This document shows positions 63,212 to 64,000 of a stretch of 64,000 nt of DNA, in pieces. The stretch comes from Massilia sp. TS11 (lineage in GTDB: Bacteria; Pseudomonadota; Gammaproteobacteria; Burkholderiales; Burkholderiaceae_D): NCBI RefSeq assembly GCF_022012445.1, contig NZ_JAKLTS010000006.1, positions 1 through 64,000 on the forward strand. The letters run 5' to 3'. Below the pieces are notes generated by a model. The model did not search any database, was not told where the DNA came from, and saw only the letters and a program-made list of their open reading frames with translations. A program made the translations under genes and the position numbers. Numbering within the stretch: position 1 is the stretch's first letter; each line of letters begins with the position of its first letter.

Positions 63212-64000
63212 ATGCGTATTGATGCCCTCATCCTGCTGGCCGCCGTGCTGGCCCTGCCTGCGCGGGCGGCCGACCCGCTCAGCTATGCCCACCCCGAGCA
63301 GGTGCAGACCACGGAGCTGGACCTGCGCCTGCGCGCCGACTTCGGCCAGCGCGTGTTGAGCGGGACGGCCGAACTGGGGCTGCGCTGGCGCGATCCGGGC
63401 GCGCGCCAGCTCGATCTGGACACGCGCGCCCTGCGCATCGCCAAGGTGGAGGCGCTGGGGCGCGACGGGCGCTGGCGGCGCGTGCCGTTCCGGCTCGGCC
63501 CGAGCGCCGGCGAGAAGGGTGCGCCGCTGCAGATCCGGCTGCGCGAGCAGGCGCCGCGCGTGCGCATCCACTACCGCACCTCGCCGCAGGCGGCCGCGCT
63601 GCAGTGGCTGCAGCCGGTGCAGACCCTGTCGGGCAAGCAGCCCTTCCTGTTCAGCCAGAATGAGCCGATCAATGCGCGCTCCTGGCTGCCAGTGCAGGAC
63701 ACGCCGAGCGTGCGCTTCCCCTACCGCGCCCATATCAGCGCGCCGCGCGGGCTGCGCGTGGTGATGAGCGCCGAGAACGATCCGCAGGCGCGCACCGACG
63801 GCGAATGGGACTTCCGCATGCCGCAGCCGGTGCCGGCCTATCTGGTGGCCCTGGCCATCGGCGAACTCGAGGTGCGCGAGCTGGGGCCGCGCACGGCCGT
63901 GTATGCGGAGCCGCAGCGGATCGCGGCGGCCGCCTACGAACTGGCCGACACCGAAAAGATGGTGGCCGCGGCCGAAGCCCTGTACGGCCCCTATCGCTGG
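63212..64000 (+). CDS. M1-family aminopeptidase, LTA4 hydrolase-like, N-terminal part
   Basis: An open frame of 263 codons running off the window end. A signal peptide (LILLAAVLALPARA) is followed by the N-terminal beta-sandwich of M1 aminopeptidases. SQNEPINARSWLPVQDTPSV matches the conserved region of the leukotriene A4 hydrolase branch, followed by PVPAYLVALAIGELEVRELG and EALYGPYRW at the edge. The zinc motif HExxH and the GGMEN exopeptidase motif would lie just beyond the window, so catalytic competence cannot be judged. It is divergent from the binding-protein gene, with 69 bp between starts. Confidence 0.85.
   Translation, partial: MRIDALILLAAVLALPARAADPLSYAHPEQVQTTELDLRLRADFGQRVLSGTAELGLRWRDPGARQLDLDTRALRIAKVEALGRDGRWRRVPFRLGPSAGEKGAPLQIRLREQAPRVRIHYRTSPQAAALQWLQPVQTLSGKQPFLFSQNEPINARSWLPVQDTPSVRFPYRAHISAPRGLRVVMSAENDPQARTDGEWDFRMPQPVPAYLVALAIGELEVRELGPRTAVYAEPQRIAAAAYELADTEKMVAAAEALYGPYRW

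Noticed and set aside
62423..63733. 436-residue form of the binding protein
   Set aside because: The upstream part overlaps the divergent aminopeptidase gene and precedes a complete signal peptide at 63142.

Overview
The window is a 64 kb piece of a GC-rich betaproteobacterial chromosome, most likely Oxalobacteraceae of the Massilia/Telluria/Duganella type. This rests on the order tRNA-Tyr, tRNA-Gly, tRNA-Thr, tuf, tRNA-Trp, secE, nusG, rplKAJL, rpoBC, on protein similarity judged by eye, and on short palindromes with a GGGGTCAGACCCC core, which I associate with that group. It looks like ordinary chromosome: I found no insertion sequence, phage gene, rRNA or CRISPR array. Genes are densely packed and no gene-free gap exceeds 300 bp.

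Layout. 1-5.5 kb: 5-formyl-THF cyclo-ligase facing a soluble lytic transglycosylase, then a GST-like protein, CCA-adding enzyme and an acetyltransferase. 5.5-13.2 kb: a DUF885 hydrolase, then an aromatic catabolism block (Lrp-type regulator, 4-hydroxyphenylpyruvate dioxygenase, fused indolepyruvate ferredoxin oxidoreductase) and a MAPEG protein. 13.3-18.2 kb: a secreted M14 peptidase, ttcA, a MidA-like methyltransferase and a membrane-anchored J-domain protein. 18.2-28.7 kb: a signalling block with MCP, CheW, an HD-GYP response regulator, a TPR response regulator with a substituted phosphosite, an HDOD-GAF protein and a MASE1-CHASE-PAS-GGDEF-EAL protein; together these suggest chemotaxis/motility linked to cyclic di-GMP turnover. 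28.8-42.6 kb: tRNAs and the transcription/translation core, ending in a strong terminator after rpoC.

42.7-48.6 kb: a coiled-coil membrane protein, rhomboid protease, LMW tyrosine phosphatase, small secreted protein, TonB-like protein and an overlapping response regulator / periplasmic binding protein / histidine kinase operon. 48.7-54.9 kb: a second M14 peptidase, a second DUF885 protein, a GlcNAc-type glycosyltransferase, an orphan LivJ-like binding protein and a DecR-like Lrp regulator. 55.0-57.1 kb: divergent from that regulator, a three-part sulfur protein (cysteine desulfurase, metallo-beta-lactamase-like domain without its metal ligands, rhodanese). 57.2-64 kb: palindromic repeats, a GNAT acetyltransferase, two tandem secreted PHP-domain hydrolases (the second with Ig-like repeats), a periplasmic binding protein and the start of an M1 aminopeptidase cut by the window edge.

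The two most distinctive items are the cysteine desulfurase / dead MBL / rhodanese fusion next to a DecR-like regulator, and the set of GGGGTCAGACCCC elements placed just outside the stop codons of genes. Everything was read by eye; family names come from recognised motifs and not from database searches.
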